Shown: one piece after another, positions 7,077-15,855 of the stretch
Layout of the letters: each line of letters begins with the position of its first letter
How positions within the stretch are numbered: the stretch's first letter is position 1
Assembly: GCA_050633705.1 (NCBI GenBank)
Contig: JBOEGZ010000011.1
Span: 1-64,000, forward strand
Reading direction: 5' to 3'
Length of the DNA stretch: 64,000 nucleotides
DNA from: JAJFHI01 sp050633705
Lineage (GTDB): Bacteria > Pseudomonadota > Alphaproteobacteria > Rhizobiales > Hyphomicrobiaceae
Made by a program: the position numbers and the translations under genes
Notes under the pieces: generated by a model
The model's database searches: none
Seen by the model: only the letters and a program-made list of their open reading frames with translations
What the model was told of the DNA's origin: nothing

Positions 7077-10000
7077 ATGCCCGAAGATGGCACGAGGGAC
7101 CACGAATTAATGGAGCAGCAGGACGTCACAATTGGTGAACATTTGGCGCCAGAGCGTTCGAGCCAAGCGCCAAGTAACCTGCCAAATGAATTGAGCGGCG
7201 AGTTGTCTGAAGATCTGTCAGAAGCGTTTGAGCATTCCATTACGTGGGAAGACGACGTTTGGCGTGCAGATCCCGTTGACGTAGAGGAAGTCCACGCTCA
7301 AGCACGCGCGAAATTCCGCGACACTCTGGCAACAATCAATGCCGGGCGAGGCGGTGAAACACAGGCGCGCATCTTGTTGTTCCATGGCCAGTCGGGTGCT
7401 GGCAAAACCCACCTCATTCGCGCCTTACGCACGGGCGCTCATCGCAAACGCGACGCCTATTTCGGCTACGCACAGATGACGCCGGATGTCGCCAGTTACG
7501 CCGACTACTACCTGCGCCGCCTGATCCACTCTCTGGAAAAACCTTACGATCCAGACGGCGGTCTTGAAACGGCCTTGTCGCGCCTGACCACCCAATTGGT
7601 CGAAGGCGCAGAGCTCATCTCACACGACGTTTTAACGCAACTGCGTGAAGCAGATCTCGACAGCACCGGATTGGCAAAGCTTGTCCTCCAGTTATCCGAC
7701 GAAATCGTTGCAAGCCCCAAGTTTTGCGACGAAGACCTCGATATCAACGTGGTGCGCGCGCTGTTATACCTCCAGCGCCGTGACCCAAGTATTGATCACC
7801 GCGTCAGGCAGTACCTTCAAGGCCGCCCACTAACAGCGTTGGCTCATGCGGCCGTTGCAGCTCTTGATCCCAATGAAGGTGAAAACCGCGCGTTCGAGAT
7901 CATTTCAGCTCTGGCACGTGTGATTTGGACGATTGATCAGGCTGCACTTGTGTTTTGTATCGATCAGGTTGAGGATCTGCGTTTTTTCGATGATGCAGAA
8001 GACCGGTTCCAGCGCGCCGCGCGTGATTTGATCCAACTGGCAAATTGTGCACCCAACGCCGTTGTCATTATCGCCTGCCTTGAAGACTTTTACGGAGAAG
8101 TTCGCAATGTGCTGACCCAGTCCTATGTGGACCGCATTGAAAAAGCTGGCCCCATTGCCCTGCTCGAAAGCCGCACACCTGAAGAAGCGCGTTTGATTAT
8201 TTCGAAACGCTTACAGCATTGCCGTGACGGACACATGGACGGCGATGAGCTGCTCGACCCGACAGCATTGTTTGGCCCGCAGTTTTTTGAAGAATTTGGC
8301 GGTCTTTCAACACGACGCTTGCTTGAGCACGCCCAAAATAGACTTCGAGCACAGTTAAAACGTGGCAGTGTCGGTGAAGGCACGGCCCCTGAAGTCAATG
8401 TTGGATTTATCTCAACTTTGGCAGCCGCACTTGGATGGTCGGGCGACGACGAAGACAACGCAACAGGCTCAACGTCACCAACGCCAGACAGTTCAGGCGC
8501 CAACGCGTCGGTCGGGTCTGGTGTCGATTTTCGTGATATGTGGGAGCGCTTCCAAAGCGCATCGGAAGCTGAAATCCCCGAAGACGACATTGAGATGATC
8601 GACATCATCTCTGATGGCCTAAAGTTGACGCAGTTTGAGTGGGCAAAAGATCTGGAGTTACGCGTTGAGCGCTTGGAACTTCACGAGGATCTGCCGGCAT
8701 TTGACGTTACGGTCACTCACAAAACAGGATTTGAATCACAATCTCGCGTATTTCTGTGTAACCGGCCAACCCAAGGGGGTGGCCTGAAACGCCAATTGGA
8801 TAAAGTGCTTGAGTCCATGGATGACAAGAGCTGCTTCATGTTGCGCGCCAGCGACTTTCCACCCAACCGTAAGAACCAGACAGCTCAAGCGTTTCGCAAA
8901 TTCCGCGACGGCGGCGGCCGCTCCATTCTCGTGCCAGCACTTGAGTGGGAGAAAATGATGACGGTGCGTGAATTCCACACGCACCACAAGTTCGACCCAG
9001 GCTTTAAAGACTGGTTTGCAGAAGCCAAACTGCTGTCGAACCTTATGCCAATCATCCAGCTTTTGCGTCTCGACTTGCTTGGTATGGAATTGCCGCGCCC
9101 TGCAGGCGTTGTGCGCCCGCGCCACGATAGCGGCCAAAACGGAGCAAACGGACACACAAATGGCCATGCGCCAACTGCAATGGCGACGTCCAGTGAAACA
9201 TTCCGGGATGCTTTAGCAAGCCAGGGCTACGACACGCAAACACCTGGAGGTGATCTATTCGACCATGCCGCAAGTCAAAATGGCGGTGAGGAAGATAACG
9301 CGCTGCTGTCTGACCTGTTAGAGGAATATGATGGAGATCCGGAAGGCGCGATTTACGCAGGCCAAGAGCTTACAACAGCAGCACGCCCGATACATATGAC
9401 CGCGAGCGTCATGAAACGCCATGCCGCTGTTTTGGGTGGTTCGGGATCTGGTAAAACAACGCTTGCCCTAACACTGATCGAGCAGTTTCTAGAAAGCGGT
9501 ATTCCTGCCATCCTGATCGACCGTAAGGGTGATCTTTGCAGCTATGCCAATCCTGATGTATGGCGGCAAAATCTGGACGATGGTGACGATCATCGCGACG
9601 AAGACCGTGCGCGACTTGCTGAGGCGATCGATGTTGCTGTTTATACGCCAGGTCGCTCATCAGGACGCCCGATTTCAATTACACTTCTGCCCAACGGCAT
9701 CAGCGAACTTCCCGAACACGAACAGCAATTGTTGGCTAATTTATCAGCGGCGGCACTTGGGGATATGCTGCATCTGAAAAACTCTGCCACCCACCAAAAG
9801 CAATCGGGAACATTGTCGGTGGCGCTGAAAATTCTCGGCTCGCGCTTTTCAACCGAGGTTGCTCTTGATGATTTGATCCATCTTCTGGAAGAAGAAGATG
9901 AGGAGCTGACAGAACTCACACAACGGATGGACCCGTCCGGAAAATTGCGCCGTGACCTCGTCGCCCAATTGGACAGTCTGCGCCACCGTAATTCATCGTT

Positions 10001-10637
10001 GTTTGAAGGCGGCGGTGAGCCAATGAGCTTAGAATCTCTGTTGGGACTTGGCGAATTCGCCAAAGAAGGCAAAACGCGTCTCTCTGTAATTTACACCGGC
10101 TTTCTTGGTGACAACGAAAACATTTTGTTCTGGGTGTCCCAATTCCTGTCGGAAGCGCTACGCTTTTGCCAGCGTAACCCGAACGATGAATTGCAAGCCG
10201 TTGTCATGTTTGACGAGGCTGACCTCTATATTCCAGCCAACGCAAAACCGGCCACTGCTGAACCTTTACAAAGCCTGTTAAAGCGTGCCCGCTCTGCTGG
10301 CCTAGGCTTGATGTTGGCCACGCAATCACCGGGCGACCTCGACTATAAAAGCCGCGACCAGATCACAAGTTGGTTTATCGGACGCGTACGCGAGGACACC
10401 GCACTTCGCAAGCTCAAGGCGGCATTCCAAAGCGAGAGCGGTCTCGACCCAGCCGCAGTGCTGCCAAGCCAAACCGTGGGTGAATTCCATTTGGTGCAAG
10501 AAGGGCTGGTGCGCTCTATGAAAGCCCAACGATCTTTGATCTTGGCAGAGCAAGTGCCGTTCGATCGCATCGAACAACTTGCGCTTGAGACCAAAAATCA
10601 GGATGAAAATCAGCCCTCGCTTTTCGACAAGGGCTAA
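7077..10637 (+). CDS. two-NTPase fusion: AAA/STAND-type domain plus HerA/FtsK-type ATPase
   Basis: 1186 residues. Residues 1-90 are acidic and probably disordered. Residues 95-430 form a first P-loop NTPase: Walker A GQSGAGKT (104-111), Walker B LVFCID ending at D296, a sensor-like strand VVIIACLEDFYGEV and a closing helix STRRLLEHAQNRL, as in AAA/STAND proteins. Residues 510-650 are an unassigned mixed domain (FDVTVTHKTGF ... RASDFPPNRKNQT). Residues 760-1170 match the HerA/DUF853 translocase fold: Walker A GGSGSGKT (787-794), ILIDRKGD, Walker B AVVMFDEAD (D1046, E1047) and the ATQSPGDLD/SWFIGRV region with the arginine-finger position. HerA-type enzymes are hexameric DNA pumps, usually paired with a nuclease; no NurA, SIR2 or DUF4297 partner is nearby. 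The operon looks like an accessory or defence module, but that is inference. Confidence 0.85.
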   Translation: MPEDGTRDHELMEQQDVTIGEHLAPERSSQAPSNLPNELSGELSEDLSEAFEHSITWEDDVWRADPVDVEEVHAQARAKFRDTLATINAGRGGETQARILLFHGQSGAGKTHLIRALRTGAHRKRDAYFGYAQMTPDVASYADYYLRRLIHSLEKPYDPDGGLETALSRLTTQLVEGAELISHDVLTQLREADLDSTGLAKLVLQLSDEIVASPKFCDEDLDINVVRALLYLQRRDPSIDHRVRQYLQGRPLTALAHAAVAALDPNEGENRAFEIISALARVIWTIDQAALVFCIDQVEDLRFFDDAEDRFQRAARDLIQLANCAPNAVVIIACLEDFYGEVRNVLTQSYVDRIEKAGPIALLESRTPEEARLIISKRLQHCRDGHMDGDELLDPTALFGPQFFEEFGGLSTRRLLEHAQNRLRAQLKRGSVGEGTAPEVNVGFISTLAAALGWSGDDEDNATGSTSPTPDSSGANASVGSGVDFRDMWERFQSASEAEIPEDDIEMIDIISDGLKLTQFEWAKDLELRVERLELHEDLPAFDVTVTHKTGFESQSRVFLCNRPTQGGGLKRQLDKVLESMDDKSCFMLRASDFPPNRKNQTAQAFRKFRDGGGRSILVPALEWEKMMTVREFHTHHKFDPGFKDWFAEAKLLSNLMPIIQLLRLDLLGMELPRPAGVVRPRHDSGQNGANGHTNGHAPTAMATSSETFRDALASQGYDTQTPGGDLFDHAASQNGGEEDNALLSDLLEEYDGDPEGAIYAGQELTTAARPIHMTASVMKRHAAVLGGSGSGKTTLALTLIEQFLESGIPAILIDRKGDLCSYANPDVWRQNLDDGDDHRDEDRARLAEAIDVAVYTPGRSSGRPISITLLPNGISELPEHEQQLLANLSAAALGDMLHLKNSATHQKQSGTLSVALKILGSRFSTEVALDDLIHLLEEEDEELTELTQRMDPSGKLRRDLVAQLDSLRHRNSSLFEGGGEPMSLESLLGLGEFAKEGKTRLSVIYTGFLGDNENILFWVSQFLSEALRFCQRNPNDELQAVVMFDEADLYIPANAKPATAEPLQSLLKRARSAGLGLMLATQSPGDLDYKSRDQITSWFIGRVREDTALRKLKAAFQSESGLDPAAVLPSQTVGEFHLVQEGLVRSMKAQRSLILAEQVPFDRIEQLALETKNQDENQPSLFDKG

Positions 10638-10655
10638 TTATTTCCCGTTGGCAAA

Positions 10656-10717
10656 ACTTGGCATTTCCGTGTTGCCAAATTGCATGCACACCTGAAATTC
10701 GCAGAAATGCGCCAAGT
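10656..10717. repeat. imperfect inverted repeat downstream of the HerA/AAA operon
   Basis: ACTTGGCATTTC (10656-10667) is mirrored by GAAATGCGCCAAGT (10704-10717), pairing except for a two-base bulge and enclosing 36 bases. A further TTGGCA/TGCCAA pair lies inside the left half. The position, 18 bases after the ATPase stop codon, suits a transcript-end structure. There is no T-run, so intrinsic termination is doubtful. Confidence 0.4.
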
Positions 10718-10843
10718 TGCCGGGTGACAATCAAGCTTGCACCCCGGCATTTGAAATAGGAATGTAAAATATAATACTTTTATATTTCATAGCGTTAGTG
10801 GAAATGAAAGCTGTGATGCCATCACTTGCATTCACGCAATATA

Positions 10844-10873
10844 TCGCCAGTTGCTGGCGAGATCACAATTTTT
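10844..10873 (+). terminator. compact hairpin followed by T5 in the gene-poor stretch
   Basis: TCGCCAG and CTGGCGA form a perfect 7-bp stem with a TTG loop (10844-10860). Eight bases later comes TTTTT (10869-10873). It may be a weak intrinsic terminator or the 3' end of a small RNA. The spacing to the T-run is longer than ideal. Confidence 0.3.
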
Positions 10874-11037
10874 AGCAAAAGTAAATTCCCGCAGCAATTT
10901 TATTTTTTTGATGCTAAGCTGGACTCTGACGATCATGTGACGGGCATCCGTGATCGCCAACCATCAACTGATGTCATGGTGTTGGGTACGCCAGATCTTT
11001 GATGGAATTAATGCGTGAATGTATGGGGTATGTAATT

Positions 11038-11130
11038 ATGATTGCTAAGTCAGTAGTGATGATGGTTCTGGCGACTTTAGCCGGACCAGCAGTAGGCGTC
11101 GGTATCTTTGTTTTGCTACAGAGTCTTTAG
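11038..11130 (+). CDS. possible 30-residue membrane microprotein
   Basis: The frame encodes MIAKSVVMMVLATLAGPAVG followed by VGIFVLLQSL and a TAG stop. Almost the whole product is one hydrophobic helix, long enough to span a membrane, with a single Lys near the N-terminus. A GGGG lies 9 bases before this ATG, and in-frame ATGs at 11023, 11011 and 11002 would extend it to at most 42 residues. Small one-helix proteins of this kind are often missed by gene finders. A chance frame cannot be excluded, and no homologue is recognised. Confidence 0.3.
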   Translation: MIAKSVVMMVLATLAGPAVGVGIFVLLQSL

Positions 11131-11530
11131 GGACAGCTATCTGAGAGCTTGTAGCGCCTAAGTATTTTCGATGAAATTGGATTAATTGACGCGTGTATCG
11201 TCAATTATGATACCTCCACATCAATATTTGAGAGAAACTAGGTTTTATAGCACCTGGTTTTCTTGCATCTGGAAAACGTGATCGCTCGGCGCGTTAGCAG
11301 AGATAGGTCATTCGGGCAACGCCGCCCTTTTAAATAACGCCGATACTGCCTTCCAAAAGAAGCCTTCCCAACACAGCCTTTGTAATTTTCTAGGTTTCAC
11401 CTGCTGATTACTCACCCCTTCACCAGCCAAATTTAATGCATCGCCTATAGAATAGGTTACATTGGAAATTGTTCACGCTCTGTCGTGCACGCTCTTATCC
11501 ATTCACGCGCCTACACCTAGATCGAGACGA

Positions 11531-12811
11531 ATGGCAAAAAAACTTCTTGATGATTGTTTCCTACATGATGCAGATCGGCTGCGCCACGACGACGCAATCG
11601 CCCTCCTCGCTGATCGTATAAAGCCAATTGCCACAACCGAAACCATTCCCCTTGCCAATGCCGCTGGCCGGATCTTGGCAAGCCCCGCTGTTGCGATAAG
11701 ACCCGTTCCCTTGCACACCAATGCCGCTGTTGATGGCTACGCTTTCGAGCAAATCCCAACCGGTGCCACCGAAGACCAAGTCTTACCACTCGAAGGACGA
11801 GCAGCGGCGGGCCATCCCCTAGAGGGCACCATCAAACCAGGTCACGCGGCCCGGATATTCACTGGCGCGGTATTGCCGTCAGGAACCAATACCGTCGTCA
11901 TGCAAGAAGACGTTGAGACCGTTTCACACGGTGGCAATGAATGCGTGCGCATTCCAAAGGGTCTAAAACAGGGTGCAAATGTCCGCCAAGCCGGAGAAGA
12001 TGTTGAACAGGGCCACGAATTGTTTGCGCCAGGCGACCGCCTGCGACCTCAAGATCTCGCCGCGCTGGCATCAATTGGTCTCGGCCAAGTTGACTGTTAC
12101 AAACCAATCCGGGTTGGCATTGTTTCAACCGGTGATGAAATTGTTCGCGCCGGAGAACGACCGCTTCAACTTGGCGAAGTTTATGACGCCAATGCACCGA
12201 TGTTGAATGCTTTGAGCAAAAACACGGGAGCCTCTGTCAGCGATCTTGGTATTTGGCCCGATGATGCCGCGGTTGTGCAAACCAATCTCAAATCAGCAGC
12301 GCAAGACTATGACGTTCTTTTGACCTCGGGCGGGGCCAGTCGGGGAGAAGAAGACCACATGGTCTCTGCACTGGACGCTATCGGCAAGCGTCACATATGG
12401 CAGCTTGCGGTAAAACCTGGCCGACCGATGACCTTCGGCCAGATCAACGATACGATCATGGTGGGCTTGCCGGGCAATCCGGTCGCCGTGTTTGTTTGCT
12501 TTTTGATGTATGTCGCGCCGATGCTCAGCCGTCTGGCCGGAGCAGAGTGGAAAGACCCACGCCGTTATATGTTGCCAGCGGCGTTTGATATGCCAAAACG
12601 CAAAACAGGCCGACGGGAATTCTTGCGTGGTTTCGTGCAAACATCCGATGGGTCAATGAAGGTCGCAAAATTTCCCCGTGATGGCTCGGGCTTAATTTCC
12701 GGTCTGCGTGCCGCTGATGGCCTCATCGATATTCCAGAAGATACGCCAAAGGTTTCTCCTGGAGACAGCGTTGCCTTTATTCCATTCACGGAATTTGGCA
12801 TCGTCGTTTGA
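11531..12811 (+). CDS. moeA: molybdopterin molybdenumtransferase MoeA
   Basis: Catalyses the last step of molybdenum cofactor synthesis, inserting molybdate into adenylylated molybdopterin in the cytosol. Family landmarks appear in order: PLHTNAAVDGYAF near residue 60, GAVLPSGTNTVVMQEDV, the GIVSTGDEIV strand of the MogA-like domain, TSGGASRGEEDH, KPGRPMTFG and GLPGNPVAVFV, then a C-terminal beta domain. The 426-residue length is normal. The ATG at 11531 gives the usual short N-terminus; a frame opening at 11462 adds an unlikely extension. No other moa or mob genes are close by. Confidence 0.95.
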   Translation: MAKKLLDDCFLHDADRLRHDDAIALLADRIKPIATTETIPLANAAGRILASPAVAIRPVPLHTNAAVDGYAFEQIPTGATEDQVLPLEGRAAAGHPLEGTIKPGHAARIFTGAVLPSGTNTVVMQEDVETVSHGGNECVRIPKGLKQGANVRQAGEDVEQGHELFAPGDRLRPQDLAALASIGLGQVDCYKPIRVGIVSTGDEIVRAGERPLQLGEVYDANAPMLNALSKNTGASVSDLGIWPDDAAVVQTNLKSAAQDYDVLLTSGGASRGEEDHMVSALDAIGKRHIWQLAVKPGRPMTFGQINDTIMVGLPGNPVAVFVCFLMYVAPMLSRLAGAEWKDPRRYMLPAAFDMPKRKTGRREFLRGFVQTSDGSMKVAKFPRDGSGLISGLRAADGLIDIPEDTPKVSPGDSVAFIPFTEFGIVV

Positions 12812-12819
12812 GGCAGTTC

Positions 12820-12861
12820 TCCTCTCCAAACACACATTTTTCCTCTCCGAACGCACATCTC
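12820..12861. repeat. two tandem copies of a 21-bp unit just after moeA
   Basis: TCCTCTCCAAACACACATTTT is followed immediately by TCCTCTCCGAACGCACATCTC, with 4 mismatches in 21 positions, beginning 8 bases after the moeA stop codon. The unit is pyrimidine-rich and lies in the 260-base interval before the divergent PBP gene, which otherwise shows no gene. It may be a chance local duplication or a regulatory site. Confidence 0.5.
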
Positions 12862-13072
12862 CTGTAAACAATCTCTGCCCCGGTCGCATCACCGGTTGTC
12901 GCCAATTGTGTGACAACGCTCCAATTTCGCCATGCTTTAGCCCTGGTAGATGCCACCTTCGCGACGACAACGCGCCACAAAACACCGCTACCAAGACGCC
13001 TCAAGACAACTCACAGCAACCCTCGGGCCAAGATTGTGAGACGTCGTAAAGAGGCATTTCTCGCGTTTCATC

Positions 13073-15634
13073 ATGAATATTCTAACGACCCTTTTACGAC
13101 TCATCGAATTGACGCTCAGCATTCCGCTACGCGTTGTTCGCTTTCTCATGGATTGGGTGCTGTTTAACCCTCGGCTCGGGCCATTACGCCACGTCGCAAT
13201 GTTTGCCTGCATCTATGTGGTGTTTGCATTCACGCTTGTTTATGCGGTTGCGCCATTGAGAGGTATGGTTGGACAGTCTTACCTTGCCGACAGCCTTCAC
13301 TATGATGCAGAGCGCTGGCTGGCAACAGCTATCTATGACGTAAAAGGCGACTTTGCCGGAACCTTCGACCCTCGCCTCGACAGCCGACGCGACGTAAACT
13401 TCACCAGCACACCCATTGAATTCGATGGGCATATCGCCAACCCGGATCACAAATCCATCCCCGTGCGCGAAGTGCCCGACTATTACTGGCGTTGCCTTGT
13501 CTATCATGAAGACCGCCATATTGGCACGACCTTAAACCCTTACGGCATCGACCTCTTAGGCGTTCTTAAAATTCCTTATTCAACGGTCAAGCGCTCGTTG
13601 CGTCGCCGCCGCTTGAGCTTCGGTGTTGGTGGCTCAACACTGCCGATGCAATTTGCGCGGGTGATCTACAAAACTCCACCGCACTTGAATGAATCGGCGG
13701 CAGACAAACTAAAGCGCAAGTTCAGTGAATGGTGGCTAGCACCAGTGATCTATCGCGAACTCACCAAGGACGGTGACGACAAACCGTTGCGCCAATGGGC
13801 TGCCAACCACATTTGGTTGGCCCAGCGCACCGGTGGCCAGCCGCTGCATGGCGTCGAGGTCACCAGTCGTATCGTGTTTGGAAAGCAGGCCAAAGATTTA
13901 ACAATCGCAGAGCAGTTTGTTCTTGCCTCCGCCGTTAACAAACCAATTATTCTGCTTGAGGGTAGCGATCGATTAAACGCCGTGCGTCTTGACCGCTGGC
14001 GTTACATCACAGAAGTTCGCGCCAATGCGTGCGCGCAAAACCTAATCGACAACGAAAAGGTCCAACGTGAGGTGGTGTTTGATCTCGTCAACCTTGCCGG
14101 TGGGCCGCCAGATCCACACGTCCAACCGCGCCTACAAGAAGCATTAAACACAAACGCACCGCGCGTCGCCGAACGGGCAAAAGCGAACCCAATCATTCGT
14201 GCCAACGCCCTTATGCCTGCAGCTCGCTTTGGCATTCGCGAAGAGATGAAACAAACCTATGGATTTGGCTGGCGTGATTACGTGCGCGGCGTCACGACCA
14301 CATTTGATGCTGCTGAAAACTTAACTTTCACTGGAAAAATTCGCAAGAAACTTGCCAGGGTTGACCGCAAATATTCCGCGCGGCTCGACACAGGAATCCG
14401 GCTAGATCCAAGCATAAGTCCGAGCGAACTCGATCCCACTCGTCGTCAACCCAGTGTGGTCGTCGTCGCGGCCAACGCTGAGGGTGAAATTGTTCGCTAC
14501 TATGAGTCTGGTGAAACAGCCCCATACTTTGGCGCGCCCGTAGCACGTAGCTCAAAAACTGGAAAATACAACGCCAAAGGCGATCCACGGATGATTGCTT
14601 CAACCGGCAAGGTCATTGCTGCTGTTGGCATTGCAAACCAGCGACGCGATACGGCGAAAACACGATATCTCGATACAAATGCACCAGCAAAAGGTTTAGA
14701 AACATGTCGCCGAACAGGTCGTCTTCGACGGGGGCGTACTGCTGAAGTCGCGTTTGCGTGCTCTCTTAATTCGCCGCTACTCAATCGAACCGCCCAAGTC
14801 GGTCAACGGCAGATGAAATCACTGATCGATAAGTTTGGTTTTAACATGCCGCCGACGGATGGCGATGGCGATGGAACGCCACCGTCAACGGCTGCTGTGT
14901 TAGGGCAGATCTCAGGATCGCCCCGCAAGGTTCACCAAATGGCAGCCGTTGTTTTAGGCGCACTCACAGGGCATCGGACACGTCCTGTAAAACTTCCTTC
15001 GCTTGTTCGAACTTACGACTATACGGGCAAAAACAAAGCCGACGCTGTAGCCGCACCGATCATCCAAGCTGGCGATATTATTCCAGCATCTGTAATTGCT
15101 GGCAGATCACATGGGTTGTTGAAGCATTTGCTACAGGCGCCGCTATGCTATCGCGCCAACGGACGCTCACACGGCACTTTGAAATCTTTGTCAAAATGGT
15201 GTGCGTCCCGTCGCAACGATTTGCGGCTTCACTTTGCCAAAACCGGAACTCAGGTTAACGAGGACCCAGACGCGACAGTTGATGCATGGATTACCGGTGG
15301 GCTACAGTTTGCTAACGGCGCCACATATTCTTACGTTGTTTTGGTTGGCACAGGAGCTGCGCGTGAACCCTGGGCGCGCAAACTTCATTCCTCACAAGTT
15401 GCCGCCCCCTTGCTCGAAAGCTTGCTTGAAGACCTCAAGGCCCACGCACAAGAAAACCCGCGTAAAGACTTGTTGCCAAAGCCAAAACCTCGACCGAATT
15501 TGCAACCGATGGCGCAGCGTGGGCGCCCGAGCAACACTGTTGCTCGAAATGATGCGTTTAAAAAACCGCGTCGCAAACAAGCAAAACGCGAAATGAGCCT
15601 CGCTGAACGCGCTCTGCATATGTTTAGCCAATAA
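13073..15634 (+). CDS. divergent bifunctional class A penicillin-binding protein (GT51 + transpeptidase)
   Basis: 853 residues. Residues 1-65 hold two hydrophobic stretches, the second (about 43-63) being the likely anchor. The GT51 domain keeps the catalytic Glu-Asp (E146-D147, in YHEDRHIG) and a GGST core (186-189), but reads GGSTLPMQFAR where GGSTxTQQxxK is normal, and lacks the usual FxxHxG spacing. The transpeptidase part has STGK (S510, K513), SLN in ACSLNSPLL and KTGT (K723-G725). So it is probably active in cross-linking; its glycosyltransferase activity is less certain. A basic Pro-rich tail follows. It heads a same-strand group with the 914- and 230-residue proteins and is distinct from the PBP1C and PBP1A of this window. 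Confidence 0.82.
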   Translation: MNILTTLLRLIELTLSIPLRVVRFLMDWVLFNPRLGPLRHVAMFACIYVVFAFTLVYAVAPLRGMVGQSYLADSLHYDAERWLATAIYDVKGDFAGTFDPRLDSRRDVNFTSTPIEFDGHIANPDHKSIPVREVPDYYWRCLVYHEDRHIGTTLNPYGIDLLGVLKIPYSTVKRSLRRRRLSFGVGGSTLPMQFARVIYKTPPHLNESAADKLKRKFSEWWLAPVIYRELTKDGDDKPLRQWAANHIWLAQRTGGQPLHGVEVTSRIVFGKQAKDLTIAEQFVLASAVNKPIILLEGSDRLNAVRLDRWRYITEVRANACAQNLIDNEKVQREVVFDLVNLAGGPPDPHVQPRLQEALNTNAPRVAERAKANPIIRANALMPAARFGIREEMKQTYGFGWRDYVRGVTTTFDAAENLTFTGKIRKKLARVDRKYSARLDTGIRLDPSISPSELDPTRRQPSVVVVAANAEGEIVRYYESGETAPYFGAPVARSSKTGKYNAKGDPRMIASTGKVIAAVGIANQRRDTAKTRYLDTNAPAKGLETCRRTGRLRRGRTAEVAFACSLNSPLLNRTAQVGQRQMKSLIDKFGFNMPPTDGDGDGTPPSTAAVLGQISGSPRKVHQMAAVVLGALTGHRTRPVKLPSLVRTYDYTGKNKADAVAAPIIQAGDIIPASVIAGRSHGLLKHLLQAPLCYRANGRSHGTLKSLSKWCASRRNDLRLHFAKTGTQVNEDPDATVDAWITGGLQFANGATYSYVVLVGTGAAREPWARKLHSSQVAAPLLESLLEDLKAHAQENPRKDLLPKPKPRPNLQPMAQRGRPSNTVARNDAFKKPRRKQAKREMSLAERALHMFSQ

Positions 15635-15855
15635 GGCTGCCATCGTAGTGCCAAGATTTGTTTGGCTGAGCGGTCAGACTGGCGCCGATTCAATGCATCA
15701 GAATTATAACTCTAAGCCTCGACATCATCCCCAGTTGCATTTTTGCGCCATGATCAAGCCGTACTCGCGACAAACCCGCCCCTTAGAACTTTTGCCAATG
15801 CGCCGAAAAAGCAACTCGGCATAGGCAATAAATATACATTACAGGGCTTCGACAA

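Larger units (their letters stand above)
10638..11530. other. about 890-base gene-poor, AT-richer stretch after the HerA/AAA module
   Basis: The longest stretch of the window without a clear gene, visibly AT-richer than its neighbours from about 10740 onward. It holds an imperfect inverted repeat (10656-10717), a compact hairpin (10844-10860) and one very short hydrophobic reading frame (11038-11130), listed separately. No tRNA, IS end or terminal repeat was recognised. The right end must contain the moeA promoter. Confidence 0.5.

Noticed and set aside
5913..10637. BREX, DISARM, Zorya or Wadjet system
   Set aside because: None of the marker genes of these systems (pglX/pglZ, drmA/drmB, zorA/zorB, jetA-D) is present; only a general resemblance of large ATPases.
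5328..11530. Prophage or IS-mediated island around the HerA module
   Set aside because: No integrase, transposase, att-like direct repeat or tRNA target was recognised at either side.
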